This document shows positions 1 to 8,176 of a DNA stretch of 64,000 bases, piece by piece (position 1 is the first letter of the stretch; each line of letters begins with the position of its first letter). This DNA comes from Pseudobdellovibrio sp. (GTDB taxonomy: Bacteria > Bdellovibrionota > Bdellovibrionia > Bdellovibrionales > Bdellovibrionaceae). A program made the translations under genes and the position numbers. The stretch lies in the NCBI GenBank assembly GCA_023701385.1, contig JAMPXC010000008.1, positions 19,455 through 83,454 of the forward strand, given 5' to 3'. The notes below the pieces were generated by a model. It was not told where the DNA came from. It saw nothing but the letters and a program-made list of their open reading frames with translations, and searched no databases.

Positions 1-763
1 TACCTTGTTTAAACATCTCGGTATCTACAAAGAAAAAGATCTCATCTGGAAAGTCACCATTTGTGTAAAGTGAATTCATCGCCATCCAGCGCATGTAAGC
101 ATCGATATCCATTTTGCTTTTTAATGAATTAAACAGCGTTTCGCCGGTTTTAGTCGCGATGTCTGTATAAATAGAGTCGGCTACAGCTTTGATTTCTTCA
201 GCTTGAACCGCAGTTAGTTTTTTAGAAATTTCGGCGCCATCGTGGTCAAAACGTGATTTATAGCCACGGCGAACCACGTAGGGGCTTTTATTCATCGCTG
301 ATTTTGGTTTTTCAACAGCGAGGTACAGGCCATTTGATTTACCATTTAAAAATAGTTCGAAATAAGCTGTTGGTAACGGTGCACCGATTTCTAAGGCTTC
401 AGCTGTTAATAATCCTAAGCGGGTAGAGATATAACCAGCATCAGCTGACATACTTAAGAAGTCTAATTTTTTAGATTGAACACGTCCTACGCGAATAGGC
501 GCTTCTAGTTTAATACCGAAGTTTCTACGAGAGTAGGCGATAGAGCCTTGTCCACGAGTTTCAAGAGCTTCAAAGTTTACAGTAGTTTCACGATTTAATT
601 GTAATTGGCCGGGAGCAAACTCATACTTTTCAGCCAGGTCTTTATAATGAGCTAAGTCGTTAGCTTGAATATTTAAGTTAATGGCGTCGTAAGCAAACGC
701 TGAAGTCACAAAAGAGATCTGTGCTAAACCTAGAAGTAAGCCTTTTTTAAATCTCTGTGTCAT
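1..763 (-). CDS. CotH-kinase-like exported protein, partial (C-terminus outside window)
   Basis: Reading leftwards from the ATG at 763, with a good ribosome site (AAGGAG) 8-9 nt upstream, the frame stays open to the window edge. The first 24 or so residues form a signal peptide ending near SAFAYD. The segment RGQGSIAYSRRNFGIKL resembles the RGNSS...K.SYRIKF motif of CotH-family proteins, which are atypical kinases first described in spore coats. A later stretch, NSLYTNGDFPDEIFFFVD, matches the CotH region around N.D. It is probably secreted or periplasmic. The substrate cannot be told from sequence. The C-terminal part, including the rest of the kinase fold, is missing here. Another, more divergent member of this superfamily lies at 21264-22322. 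Confidence 0.75.
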   Translation of the reverse strand, partial: MTQRFKKGLLLGLAQISFVTSAFAYDAINLNIQANDLAHYKDLAEKYEFAPGQLQLNRETTVNFEALETRGQGSIAYSRRNFGIKLEAPIRVGRVQSKKLDFLSMSADAGYISTRLGLLTAEALEIGAPLPTAYFELFLNGKSNGLYLAVEKPKSAMNKSPYVVRRGYKSRFDHDGAEISKKLTAVQAEEIKAVADSIYTDIATKTGETLFNSLKSKMDIDAYMRWMAMNSLYTNGDFPDEIFFFVDTEMFKQG

Positions 764-994
764 TTGTGTTCTCCTTAAATAAGAATATTCAAGAGTAACA
801 AATGCATAGGTTGTTCCGCTTTATGCGTATTTAAGCGGGTAATAGCGTATCAAACAAGAACTGGGCTGTTAATGGTCATAACAACTGTTATAAAGCTAAC
901 AGCTGTCTCATTTTGAGATCATCAGCCGGACCATTGACTAACTCTACATTTACCAGTCTTTAAACAAAGAAATATTCTCTCTATAATTAGCTAT
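764..994. promoter_or_regulatory. Divergent intergenic region with two dyads
   Basis: This 231-base stretch separates divergent genes. It holds a perfect dyad ATAACA-AC-TGTTAT at 878-891 and a dyad TCTCA-TTT-TGAGA at 906-918. The second recurs at 6801-6813 and, with one mismatch, at 36243-36255. A TATAAT hexamer at 982-987, only 8 nt before the ATG at 995, would give a leaderless transcript; its -35 partner (TTTAAA at 959-964, 17-nt spacer) is poor. No gene is evident. Confidence 0.5.
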
Positions 995-2521
995 ATGAAA
1001 AAACTTAAAACTCAAACGGTGTCTTTTGGATTAACGGCTTTAGTTTCTTTGTCGGGATGTATTTCGAGCGAGAAAAATCGTACGCCGGCCAGAGAAAATA
1101 AAAGTGTCGGTTGTGGTACTTTGAATTATCCAGCAGATTCTGCTGAAAACGGGTTTGTAGTTTTAGATGTGTTACAGCCGACAAAATTATCAAGAAATTC
1201 AAATAAAGTTATCCAGCCTTTGATGTGTCCTGAAGACCAGGCCAAAGTGAAAGAGCTTGATTTAAAGCCTTACAATCCGCTGTTTAAGTTTGTTGAAGAC
1301 CAACAGACGGTGGCTAAAAAAACAAAAAACAGAAATCGCCAGAAGATTAAAGAAGAGCCATGGGTTGGTGAAAATTTAGATGTAACGAATATTCAAGACG
1401 CAGAAAAATTAGCTAAAATCTTACAACGTTATATTTTTGAAGGTTGGTTTGATGCTGATAAAACTCAAGGCAAAACTCAGTATGATAGCCATTTTCGTTC
1501 AAACAGCTTACGTACTTGGTGTAATACGCCTTGGTTAAACGTGACTGAAAAAGGGCGCGAGGCGATTCACGGGTTAACAAAAGAATTTCCAATCAGAAGC
1601 ACGCATGTGTACACGGTGCCCAGAGATGTTGAAATGACTGAAGATGCTGTGACTTGGGGAATTTCTTTTTTCAATAAGCCGGTGTGCGGCGAGTATGCCA
1701 ATTTCTTTAATGAGAAAAATGCCATGCTACCAACAATTACAGATATGCGTCCGCAATTTAAATCACCAGATGGTGGTTTAGCGTTCAAATTATTATTTAA
1801 CACAATGCCTGATTGGCAAAACCAAATGCGCGGCCAGTGGACGTCAAGTTCACAAGATTTAAAAGCCTACAACTGGTGGACTCATGTAAGCCACGCCCGC
1901 CAAGACGACGGAAAAACAGCGCACGATGAAAGTATCCGTGAATTATCGAATGTGGCCTTAGTGCAGATTGATATTTCATTAAAAGATTCGCGTTTAAAGG
2001 GAACTAATCCTCTTTTAAAAAATTGGATCATGCTGACATATTATTTTGATCCTAATTTTAAAAATGAATATCTGGCAGATATGAATATTCCAGAGCCTTT
2101 AAAATATATGCGTCCTGTTGGTCTGCAATACGGCTTAGGCGCGGGTGAAAGTCATATTTTCAATGGTTCAAGAAACAATCATCTTATTAAACGATTACCT
2201 TTAGGTGATTCTCTTCCTCCGGAATTAGACCGTTATGCGACACGTTTAAACGGGCCTGTGGATAACATTCAAGGTTCGTGCTTAGGTTGTCACGCAGCTG
2301 CCGGGTTAAGATTTAATGTGGGCCCAATGACTAAGACTTCAAAACATCCGCCGATGACATTTTTATCTAACCAGGATTACGTTGCTTTTTTAAAGGATAT
2401 GAAAAAACATCCTGGAATCACTGGGGATTTCGATTTTAACATGCAGTTAGACAAAGCCATGAGAAACTTTGTTAACCGCAACCGCCCTAAAGAGCAAAAG
2501 CTCGAAGAAGCGCCGAAGTAA
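995..2521 (+). CDS. Lipoprotein with a single haem c motif
   Basis: The product is 508 residues. The N-terminus has a lipoprotein signal with lipobox LSGC, so it is probably anchored by a lipid on Cys22. Near residue 430 is SCLGCH, a CXXCH haem c attachment motif, and the C-terminal part around it (GLRFNVGPMTKTSKHPP) contains Met and His candidates for the second axial ligand. The large region before it matches no family I recognise. No Shine-Dalgarno is visible before the ATG, but a TATAAT box lies 8 nt upstream, so a leaderless message is plausible. Periplasmic electron transfer or peroxidase-like chemistry are guesses. It is followed after 56 nt by a terminator-like hairpin. Confidence 0.7.
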   Translation: MKKLKTQTVSFGLTALVSLSGCISSEKNRTPARENKSVGCGTLNYPADSAENGFVVLDVLQPTKLSRNSNKVIQPLMCPEDQAKVKELDLKPYNPLFKFVEDQQTVAKKTKNRNRQKIKEEPWVGENLDVTNIQDAEKLAKILQRYIFEGWFDADKTQGKTQYDSHFRSNSLRTWCNTPWLNVTEKGREAIHGLTKEFPIRSTHVYTVPRDVEMTEDAVTWGISFFNKPVCGEYANFFNEKNAMLPTITDMRPQFKSPDGGLAFKLLFNTMPDWQNQMRGQWTSSSQDLKAYNWWTHVSHARQDDGKTAHDESIRELSNVALVQIDISLKDSRLKGTNPLLKNWIMLTYYFDPNFKNEYLADMNIPEPLKYMRPVGLQYGLGAGESHIFNGSRNNHLIKRLPLGDSLPPELDRYATRLNGPVDNIQGSCLGCHAAAGLRFNVGPMTKTSKHPPMTFLSNQDYVAFLKDMKKHPGITGDFDFNMQLDKAMRNFVNRNRPKEQKLEEAPK

Positions 2522-2577
2522 TTTTAATACCCGGCTGCAAAAAAAGTAGACTCCAAATTAATCTTTTACTACGCTTA

Positions 2578-2606
2578 GACCTCGTACAATAATACGGGGT
2601 CTTTTT
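2578..2606 (+). terminator. Terminator-like hairpin abutting the lysC start
   Basis: GACCTCGTA and TACGGGGTC pair (one G-U) around a 6-nt loop, followed by five T directly before the ATG at 2607. It would terminate the upstream lipoprotein transcript. It also occupies the ribosome-binding position of lysC, so it could equally act as a translational or transcriptional control of lysC. Confidence 0.65.
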
Positions 2607-3965
2607 ATGTCTTTAGTCGTTTCAAAATTCGGTGGTACTTCAATGGGAAATGCAGAATGTATGCTACGTTCTGCAGAAATTTCTGTTCAACAGAAGTCTT
2701 TTCTAATCTGTGTGTCGGCTACTTCGGGCACAACAAACCAATTAATCGCTTTAGGTCAAACTGCGGAAAAGGGCGATTCAGACAAAGTACAAATGTTGGC
2801 TGCTGAACTCATTGCGAAACACCAAACAATCGCCAAAGACTTAGGTTTGCCGCAAGACCACGCTCCCTTAGTTCAATTATTCGAAGAAATGTTATCGATT
2901 GCTAAAGGCATGCAGCTTTTAAAAGACTGTTCACCACGTGCTTTAGATATTCTATTAAGTTTAGGTGAAAGAACATCTTCAGTCTTATTCGCGCAAGCGG
3001 TGAAAACTCAATTAGCCAAAGCTAATGTCAAAAAAGAAGTTGTTTTATTCGATGCCCGTGATGTTATAGCAACGGATGATCAGTTTGGTTCAGCGCGACC
3101 GCAAATCGCAAAAATTGCTGAACTTGCGCAATCACAAATTTTAAGTAAATACCCTGAAAGCAAATACGTGATCGTAACTCAAGGTTACATCGGTCGTAGT
3201 TTAAGCGGGAATTCGACGACATTAGGCCGTGGTGGTAGTGATTACTCAGCAGCCCTTTTTGCTGAAGGTTTAAATGCGTCGACATTAGAAATTTGGACAG
3301 ACGTAACTGGGATTGCCACAACTGACCCGCGTATCTGTAAAGAAGCTAAATTCATTGATGAAATTTCATTTAAAGAAGCGTCTGAGATGGCCATCTTCGG
3401 TGCGAAGGTTCTTCACCCTGCAACCGTTGAGCCAGCGATGCGAAAAAATATTCCGGTGTTCGTAGGATCAAGCTTTGACCCTGCAAAAAAAGGAACTTGG
3501 GTTAAAAAAGAAGTTACGCAAGCGCCATTAATGCGTGCTTTAGCCTTACGTAAAAATCAAACGCTGGTGACACTTTCAACTCCTGAAATGTTACAAACGC
3601 ATGGTTTTCTATTTAAAATCTTTAAAGTATTTAACGATCACAAAATTTCAATCGATGCGATCACCACATCTGAAATTTCGGTTTCAGTCACTATTGATGG
3701 TGAAATCAAATCGCAATCGCAATTAGTGCAAGACTTAAAACAGTTTGCCGATGTGCAAATTGAAAATGGTTATAGCCTTGTTTCGTTGATTGGTAACAAC
3801 ATCAATCACACTGCAGGCTTAGCAAAAAAGATTTTCTCGGCGATTGAAGATATTAACGTGCGAATGATCTGCTTAGGTGCGAGTAAACATAACTTTTGCT
3901 TTCTGGTAGATGCTGCTAACGGTGAGAAGGCGATTCAAAAACTTCACACGGAGTTCATTCACTAA
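2607..3965 (+). CDS. lysC: Aspartate kinase (lysine-sensitive type)
   Basis: Aspartokinase catalyses ATP-dependent phosphorylation of L-aspartate, the first step to lysine, threonine, methionine and diaminopimelate, in the cytoplasm. The 452 residues match the length of E. coli LysC (449). Signatures include KFGGTSMG at the N-terminus, LGRGGSDYSA near residue 205, and FGAKVLHPATVEPA; the C-terminal ~150 residues form the tandem ACT regulatory region. It is monofunctional, with no homoserine dehydrogenase domain. The ATG directly follows the T-run of a hairpin, leaving only a weak GGGG as ribosome site. A strong terminator follows, so it appears to be monocistronic. Product inhibition by lysine is usual in this subfamily but is not shown here. 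Confidence 0.93.
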   Translation: MSLVVSKFGGTSMGNAECMLRSAEISVQQKSFLICVSATSGTTNQLIALGQTAEKGDSDKVQMLAAELIAKHQTIAKDLGLPQDHAPLVQLFEEMLSIAKGMQLLKDCSPRALDILLSLGERTSSVLFAQAVKTQLAKANVKKEVVLFDARDVIATDDQFGSARPQIAKIAELAQSQILSKYPESKYVIVTQGYIGRSLSGNSTTLGRGGSDYSAALFAEGLNASTLEIWTDVTGIATTDPRICKEAKFIDEISFKEASEMAIFGAKVLHPATVEPAMRKNIPVFVGSSFDPAKKGTWVKKEVTQAPLMRALALRKNQTLVTLSTPEMLQTHGFLFKIFKVFNDHKISIDAITTSEISVSVTIDGEIKSQSQLVQDLKQFADVQIENGYSLVSLIGNNINHTAGLAKKIFSAIEDINVRMICLGASKHNFCFLVDAANGEKAIQKLHTEFIH

Positions 3966-3983
3966 TTTCAGAGGGGCGAAACG

Positions 3984-4057
3984 CTCTCGCAACAATTAGC
4001 TTTCATCATCAAAGGAAGATTTTCATTCGAGAATCTTCCTTTTTTATTGCTGCGAGA
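3984..4057 (+). terminator. lysC terminator with nested stems
   Basis: An inner stem GGAAGATT (4014-4021) / AATCTTCC (4032-4039) is followed by a T-run to 4046. A longer outer stem TCTCGCAACAA (3984-3994) / TTGCTGCGAGA (4047-4057), with one mismatch, encloses it. Confidence 0.85.
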
Positions 4058-4404
4058 ATTTATTTGACTGCGTTGCTCAGTCCCTCCGCAGAATTTTGAA
4101 TCAAGATTTGTTTGAAAAAACACCGCGCGTTAAAAATAATTTAGCACAACATTTAAGCTCACATATAAAATTAACTTATAGTTAATAGCAGTTCTAATTA
4201 TATTTTATGATATAACCCAATTATTTTGGATTTGGTTCCAGTTTGGAACTTTAATGAATTTCAGATCATTTCATTTTTTCATTTTTATGTATCTTAGTGA
4301 ATTTACTGCTTAAAAATATTTTTGCCACTAGTTCCAAATTGGGTTCAACTTATCTGCATCAGGATCAAGGTCCAGTAAACAAACAATCCAAGGAAAGAGG
4401 GATT
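4058..4404 (+). promoter_or_regulatory. Upstream region of the subtilase gene with dyads
   Basis: This 350-base region has no convincing gene. It contains TTAACT-TAT-AGTTAA at 4171-4185 and GTTCCA-GT-TTGGAAC at 4235-4249, the latter half-repeated at 4331-4337 (GTTCCAA). These could be operator sites for the protease gene. It is very AT-rich, so promoter hexamers cannot be assigned with confidence. Confidence 0.4.
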
Positions 4405-6069
4405 ATGAAAACTATCAGCATGAAATTAATCGTAAGCGTGCTAGCAACTGTTGCTCTAAGCAACGTAGCTTCAGCGAAGGAACGCTATCTTGTTATGTAC
4501 AAATCACAACAGGGTTACGCAGCGATGAACCAATATATGTTAACTGAAGGTGTTTCTTCTTTAAAAGTTGAAGACTCTTTAGCAAACATCAACGGTCAAG
4601 TTTTAGAGGTATCAAACTCTAAAGCGATCGAAGCTTTAAAAAACCACCCCGAAGTTTTAGTTGTTGAAGCTGAAAGATTCACTCCAGCTCCAAAACCAGT
4701 TAACGGTTACAAATTAGCAAGAGCCGTTAGAACTTGGAACGAAGTTGCTCCAGTAGCTTCTGATGACACTCAATCAGTTCCTCACTTAAATGAAGGTGTT
4801 GCTACTCCATGGGGTATCATGGCAGTTCACGCTGGCGATGCTTGGGATAACGCTCAAGCGGGTCGTAACGCTCGTGTATTAGTATTAGATACCGGTATTG
4901 ATCCTAAACACCCAGCTTTAAAAGCTAACTTTGAAAAAGGTCGTAACTTCTTCCAATCTTTCGATGGTCCAAATCCAGAAGATTTCATTGATAAAGAAGG
5001 TCACGGTACTCACTGTGCTGGTACTATCGCAGGTAGCTACAACGAAAAAACTGGTTTCACAGGTGTTGCTCCTTTAGCGAAAATCTTAATGGGCCGCGTT
5101 TGTGGTGACTTAGGTTGTTCAAATATCGCAGTTGCTCAAGGTATCAACTGGGGTATCCAAGAAAAAGTTGATGTGATCTCTATGTCATTAGGTGGTCCTT
5201 CTTCTTCTTCAGCAGAAAGAACAGCTGTAGCAAATGCAGAAAAAGCTGGTGTTACAGTAGTTGCCGCTTCTGGTAACGGTGGTAACCCACAAGTTTCTTT
5301 CCCAGCAGCATTGCCAACAGTAGTAGCAGTTGGTGCGGTTGATTCTTCAATCACTAAAACTAGCTTCTCTCAATGGGGTCCTGAATTAGATATCGTAGCA
5401 CCAGGTGCAGCAGTTGTTTCTACTGTTCCACAAGGTACAGGCCGTGATTCTTCAACTGAAATCACTGTTGATGGCAAAGCAACTTTAGTTAAATCTGCAG
5501 CATTCGGTGGAACAAAATTATTCGCAACTCCTAAAGTTGGTGAATTAGTTCCTGCAGGTCTTGGTAAAGTTGAAGACTTCAAAGGTATCAACGTAGCTGG
5601 TAAATTTGCTTTAATCAGCCGTGGTGAAATCACTTTCGCTGACAAAGTTAAAAATGCTTTAGCAGCTAAAGCCGCTGGTGTAGTTGTTTACAACAACACA
5701 ACTGGTTTAATGCAAGGTGCTTTAACTGAAGATGGTTCTGAATTAGACGTAGCCGTAGTTATGATCGAACAAACTGTTGGTCAAAAACTAGTTGAGCAAA
5801 TCACTGCTGGTCAAAAAGCTTCTGCAGCGATCTCTACTTCAGCTTCTGACTACGCAATGTTTGATGGTACTTCGATGGCAACTCCACACGTTGCTGGTGT
5901 TGTAGCGTTAATCAAATCTGCAAACAAAAAATTAACTCCAGCTCAAGTAAGAACAATCTTAGCTACTACAGCTACAGCTCTTACTCCGAACGACCAAAAC
6001 CAATACGGTAAAGGTATGGTTCAAGCTGATAAAGCTGTTCACATGGCTTTATCTGGTAACGTTGAGTAA
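4405..6069 (+). CDS. Secreted subtilisin-like serine protease (S8) with PA insert
   Basis: The start is set at 4405, where AAGGAAAGAGG precedes the ATG; an in-frame ATG at 4297 lacks this. The 554-residue protein has a signal peptide (to about residue 24), an I9-type propeptide inhibitor (roughly 27-90), and a subtilase domain with the catalytic triad Asp162 (LVLDTGID), His200 (GHGTHCAG) and Ser490 (GTSMATPHVAG). A protease-associated (PA) domain is inserted before the Ser motif, around residues 360-460. Codons are strongly biased to a few preferred ones (GGT, GTT, GCT, AAC), unlike its neighbours, which suggests high expression. It is probably an exported degradative protease. A strong terminator follows. 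Confidence 0.93.
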   Translation: MKTISMKLIVSVLATVALSNVASAKERYLVMYKSQQGYAAMNQYMLTEGVSSLKVEDSLANINGQVLEVSNSKAIEALKNHPEVLVVEAERFTPAPKPVNGYKLARAVRTWNEVAPVASDDTQSVPHLNEGVATPWGIMAVHAGDAWDNAQAGRNARVLVLDTGIDPKHPALKANFEKGRNFFQSFDGPNPEDFIDKEGHGTHCAGTIAGSYNEKTGFTGVAPLAKILMGRVCGDLGCSNIAVAQGINWGIQEKVDVISMSLGGPSSSSAERTAVANAEKAGVTVVAASGNGGNPQVSFPAALPTVVAVGAVDSSITKTSFSQWGPELDIVAPGAAVVSTVPQGTGRDSSTEITVDGKATLVKSAAFGGTKLFATPKVGELVPAGLGKVEDFKGINVAGKFALISRGEITFADKVKNALAAKAAGVVVYNNTTGLMQGALTEDGSELDVAVVMIEQTVGQKLVEQITAGQKASAAISTSASDYAMFDGTSMATPHVAGVVALIKSANKKLTPAQVRTILATTATALTPNDQNQYGKGMVQADKAVHMALSGNVE

Positions 6070-6099
6070 TTAGATACTCTTTCATCTAACGAAAAATAA

Positions 6100-6134
6100 A
6101 AAACCCAAGGTGTAAAAACCTTGGGTTTTTTATT
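6100..6134 (+). terminator. Subtilase terminator
   Basis: AAACCCAAGGT and ACCTTGGGTTT flank a short A-rich loop and are followed by a T-run. This is a textbook intrinsic terminator 30 nt after the stop. Confidence 0.92.
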
Positions 6135-6139
6135 TGGTA

Positions 6140-6184
6140 GGCCGTTACTTTTTGAAACGCAGCGCCTTTCAAAAAGTAACGGCC
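6140..6184. repeat. Long palindromic repeat (18-bp perfect arms)
   Basis: GGCCGTTACTTTTTGAAA (6140-6157) and its exact reverse complement (6167-6184) flank a 9-nt loop, CGCAGCGCC. It lies between two convergent genes. It shares the core GTAGGCCGTnnCTTTTT with the elements at 6818-6844 and 38283-38309, and the GTTACTTTnTGAAACGC arm with the one at 41394-41444. Confidence 0.9.
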
Positions 6185-6189
6185 GTATC

Positions 6190-6690
6190 TTACTGAATGA
6201 TGTTTTTGCCGGAGTTTGGCTGAATCAATGTTGGTGGAGCTTGGTGTTGTTGCGCAGGTACGTGGTTTGGATCAGTGTTTGGCTGATAGCCGTTGTTCGT
6301 AGCTCCCATTGGAAACGACGATCTTAGAACGAATTGTACGTCTCCACCGGTCGTCATCACGTTATTATCTTCATTCATAGAGCAAGGTACTTCGTAAGAT
6401 CCATATTGGTCTTCTGGATCGTCGTAAATAAGATTACCTGAGTTTGAAACGCCTACTAAAATATTTTGTTTAACAAAGCTTCCGGCTTTTAAAGTGACCG
6501 TGCCTTTAGCTCTGCCACCTATGTAGTTTACAGCAATCGTAAATGAACCATCAGGGCTGATGTTTAACCACGTGGTTTGCATCGGAGTTCCTTTGGGAGA
6601 GTTTCCGACATTTTCAGTCGTGCATTTTTTTGCGTGGGCGAAAGTTGAAAGAGCTAAAATAGACGCGATTGTTAAAATTTGTTTTTTCAT
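6190..6690 (-). CDS. Small exported protein of unknown function, sigma-54 promoter
   Basis: The product is 166 residues with signal peptide MKKQILTIASILALSTFAHA. I do not recognise the family. The mature part has two Cys (near KKCTT and VPCSM) that could form a disulfide, a predicted beta-rich middle (SFTIAVNYIGGRAKGTVTLKAG), and a Pro/Gln-rich tail (NHVPAQQHQAPPTLIQP). I chose the ATG at 6690, which starts the signal peptide, over an in-frame ATG at 6720 because a GG-N10-GC sigma-54 promoter overlaps the latter. That promoter leaves a leader of about 3 nt. The gene converges with the subtilase. Confidence 0.75.
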   Translation of the reverse strand: MKKQILTIASILALSTFAHAKKCTTENVGNSPKGTPMQTTWLNISPDGSFTIAVNYIGGRAKGTVTLKAGSFVKQNILVGVSNSGNLIYDDPEDQYGSYEVPCSMNEDNNVMTTGGDVQFVLRSSFPMGATNNGYQPNTDPNHVPAQQHQAPPTLIQPNSGKNIIQ

Positions 6691-6702
6691 AACAGGTTCT
6701 AA

Positions 6703-6720
6703 TTGCAGCTGTTGTACCAA
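6703..6720 (-). promoter_or_regulatory. Sigma-54 (-24/-12) promoter
   Basis: Read on the minus strand the site is TTGGTACAACAGCTGCAA, with GG and GC separated by exactly 10 nt. It is nearly identical to the sites at 24211-24228 and 30358-30375, and like them sits 30 nt before the ATG. The transcript would begin about 3 nt before the start codon. Confidence 0.75.
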
Positions 6721-6800
6721 ACACGGTACGAATCAAACTCCATTAAATTTTAGTTTAGCTGTCTAAGAAAATTTGAGTGACGAAAAATGAATTACAGCCG

Positions 6801-6813
6801 TCTCATTCTGAGA
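6801..6813. promoter_or_regulatory. Dyad TCTCA-TTC-TGAGA, possible enhancer site
   Basis: This 13-bp dyad lies about 85-90 bp upstream of the -24 element of the sigma-54 promoter at 6703-6720, the usual distance for an activator (enhancer-binding protein) site. The same dyad with a TTT spacer occurs at 906-918. Confidence 0.5.
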
Positions 6814-6817
6814 AAAC

Positions 6818-6844
6818 CCAAAAAGGTAGGCCGTACCTTTTTGG
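6818..6844. repeat. Palindromic repeat (11-bp arms)
   Basis: CCAAAAAGGTA (6818-6828) and TACCTTTTTGG (6834-6844) flank GGCCG. The central 23 bases are the exact reverse complement of those in the element at 38285-38307. It lies downstream of the minus-strand gene 6891-7496 and may end its transcript. Confidence 0.88.
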
Positions 6845-6890
6845 AAAGCAGTGCAACAAGAAATAGGACGCGGGCTGCGTGCCCTGGCAC

Positions 6891-7496
6891 CTAGAGCATG
6901 ATTGATAGAGTGAATGATAAGTCGGTTGAGTCGATTTTGTCGAAGTAAAGATCTACATCTTTTCCAGATGTGTATTGCGGGCCTTCAACTTCTTTAAATT
7001 GGTTCACGTTATACTGAACCCCTAAGCCCACATAACGAAATGGAAAGAACATTACTCCAGCTGTATAAGTTTGACCGTTTAAAGTCATTTCTTGCACTGA
7101 GCCTTCGGCTTCAAAAGCTAATTTGTTCATGGGTGAATAGCCTAAGTAAATTTTCATCGCGTTCATGGCGCTTACGCCAATTTGAAATCCCGCAATCGTG
7201 TGAGTGAAAGCCGGTTTGTCAGTTAAATTACCTTCGATTTCAGCTTTGCCGCGTAATTGTTCGCCCGCTAATAAAAGGCTAACACCAGCCGCTGATTGCA
7301 CGCCTAATTTAAGACTGGCCACAGGGCCTTTCATTGAAATTTTAGTTAAGCTATTAGATAGGGTAGTTAGCTTTAAAGTTTCTTCTTTATAGCCGATTCC
7401 AGGTTCGATAATAACAGCACCGGCTGCGTTTGCATTTGATGTAATTCCAGATGTCGTCACTAGCAAAACTAAAAATAAGATCGCATTTTTGGTCAT
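6891..7496 (-). CDS. Exported beta-barrel-like protein of unknown function
   Basis: The 201-residue product begins with a signal peptide (MTKNAILFLVLLVTTSGITSNANA). The mature part alternates polar and hydrophobic residues in short strands with Gly-rich turns, such as AFEAEGSVQEMTLNGQTYTAGVMF and RYVGLGVQYNV. It ends STDLSFTLSIML, which looks like the terminal strand of an outer-membrane beta-barrel. I do not recognise a named family. A GGAG ribosome site precedes the ATG. It is divergent from the methionine-sulfoxide reductase gene, and a palindromic repeat follows its stop. Confidence 0.7.
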   Translation of the reverse strand: MTKNAILFLVLLVTTSGITSNANAAGAVIIEPGIGYKEETLKLTTLSNSLTKISMKGPVASLKLGVQSAAGVSLLLAGEQLRGKAEIEGNLTDKPAFTHTIAGFQIGVSAMNAMKIYLGYSPMNKLAFEAEGSVQEMTLNGQTYTAGVMFFPFRYVGLGVQYNVNQFKEVEGPQYTSGKDVDLYFDKIDSTDLSFTLSIML

Positions 7497-7570
7497 GGAC
7501 GTTGTTCTCCGTTTTGGTTGTGGTTTTAATTCATTTTAAGCCAATTCACTGTGAGAGTATGAGCAATAAA

Positions 7571-7600
7571 TTGCCTCTGGATGTGAAGTTGGACTATAGT
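7571..7600 (+). promoter_or_regulatory. Promoter for msrC, likely leaderless
   Basis: TTGCCT (7571-7576), an 18-nt spacer and TATAGT (7595-7600) form a good housekeeping promoter. Transcription would begin near 7606, 3-4 nt before the ATG at 7610. Confidence 0.55.
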
Positions 7601-7609
7601 CTTTTGCAT

Positions 7610-8101
7610 ATGTCATACGGTGCTGAAAAAATTAACTACGCAAACAAAACTGAATTTTACAAAAAGCTGAACGAAGAGCTTGTTCATAATCTTGATAAGC
7701 ATTGGTTCACGAATTTATCGCAGTTTTCAGCTCTGGTATTTGATCAGCTTCCAGATATTAACTGGGTCGGATTTTATTTAAATGTTTCTGAAGAGCTTAT
7801 CCTTGGCCCATTTCAAGGTAAGCCTGCTTGTATGAAGATTGCTTTTGGTCGTGGTGTGTGTGGCACTTCTGCAGCTAAGCGCGAACCTATTCTAGTTGAT
7901 GATGTTGATAGCTTTCCAGGCCATATCGCGTGTGATTCAGCGTCGCGCTCAGAAATCGTTATTCCGTTAATTCAAGGGGGTAAAGTTTTAGGTGTGTTAG
8001 ATGTGGATTCACCAAGCTTAAAACGCTTTACCCAAGAAGATGTGACTGGACTAAAGGTTATGACGGCAACTCTTCTTAAGACGACGCAAATTACGCTTTA
8101 A
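7610..8101 (+). CDS. msrC: Free methionine-(R)-sulfoxide reductase (GAF type)
   Basis: This cytoplasmic enzyme reduces free L-methionine-(R)-sulfoxide using a GAF-domain pocket and cysteine chemistry. From the ATG at 7610 it is 163 residues, the family's usual length (E. coli MsrC 165). Three cysteines in LGPFQGKPAC, GRGVCG and HIACDS have the 10- and 24-residue spacing of the E. coli catalytic set (84, 94, 118). Other signatures are NWVGFYL and GVLDVDSP. A start at 7559 would add 17 residues without a homologous counterpart, and a promoter lies inside that extension, so I prefer 7610. No Shine-Dalgarno is present, consistent with leaderless translation. Confidence 0.88.
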   Translation: MSYGAEKINYANKTEFYKKLNEELVHNLDKHWFTNLSQFSALVFDQLPDINWVGFYLNVSEELILGPFQGKPACMKIAFGRGVCGTSAAKREPILVDDVDSFPGHIACDSASRSEIVIPLIQGGKVLGVLDVDSPSLKRFTQEDVTGLKVMTATLLKTTQITL

Positions 8102-8176
8102 GTTCAGAGTCATTTTTAGAGCTATTCTGGACCAACGATGAGGCCTTTTTAAACGGGGTTTTGCCGATAAGAAAGC

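Noticed and set aside
4297..4404. Longer N-terminus for the subtilase
   Set aside because: No ribosome site, and the signal peptide begins at 4405 after a strong AAGGAAAGAGG.
7451..7609. Longer N-terminus for msrC
   Set aside because: It adds residues absent from the family and contains the promoter; 7610 gives the usual length.
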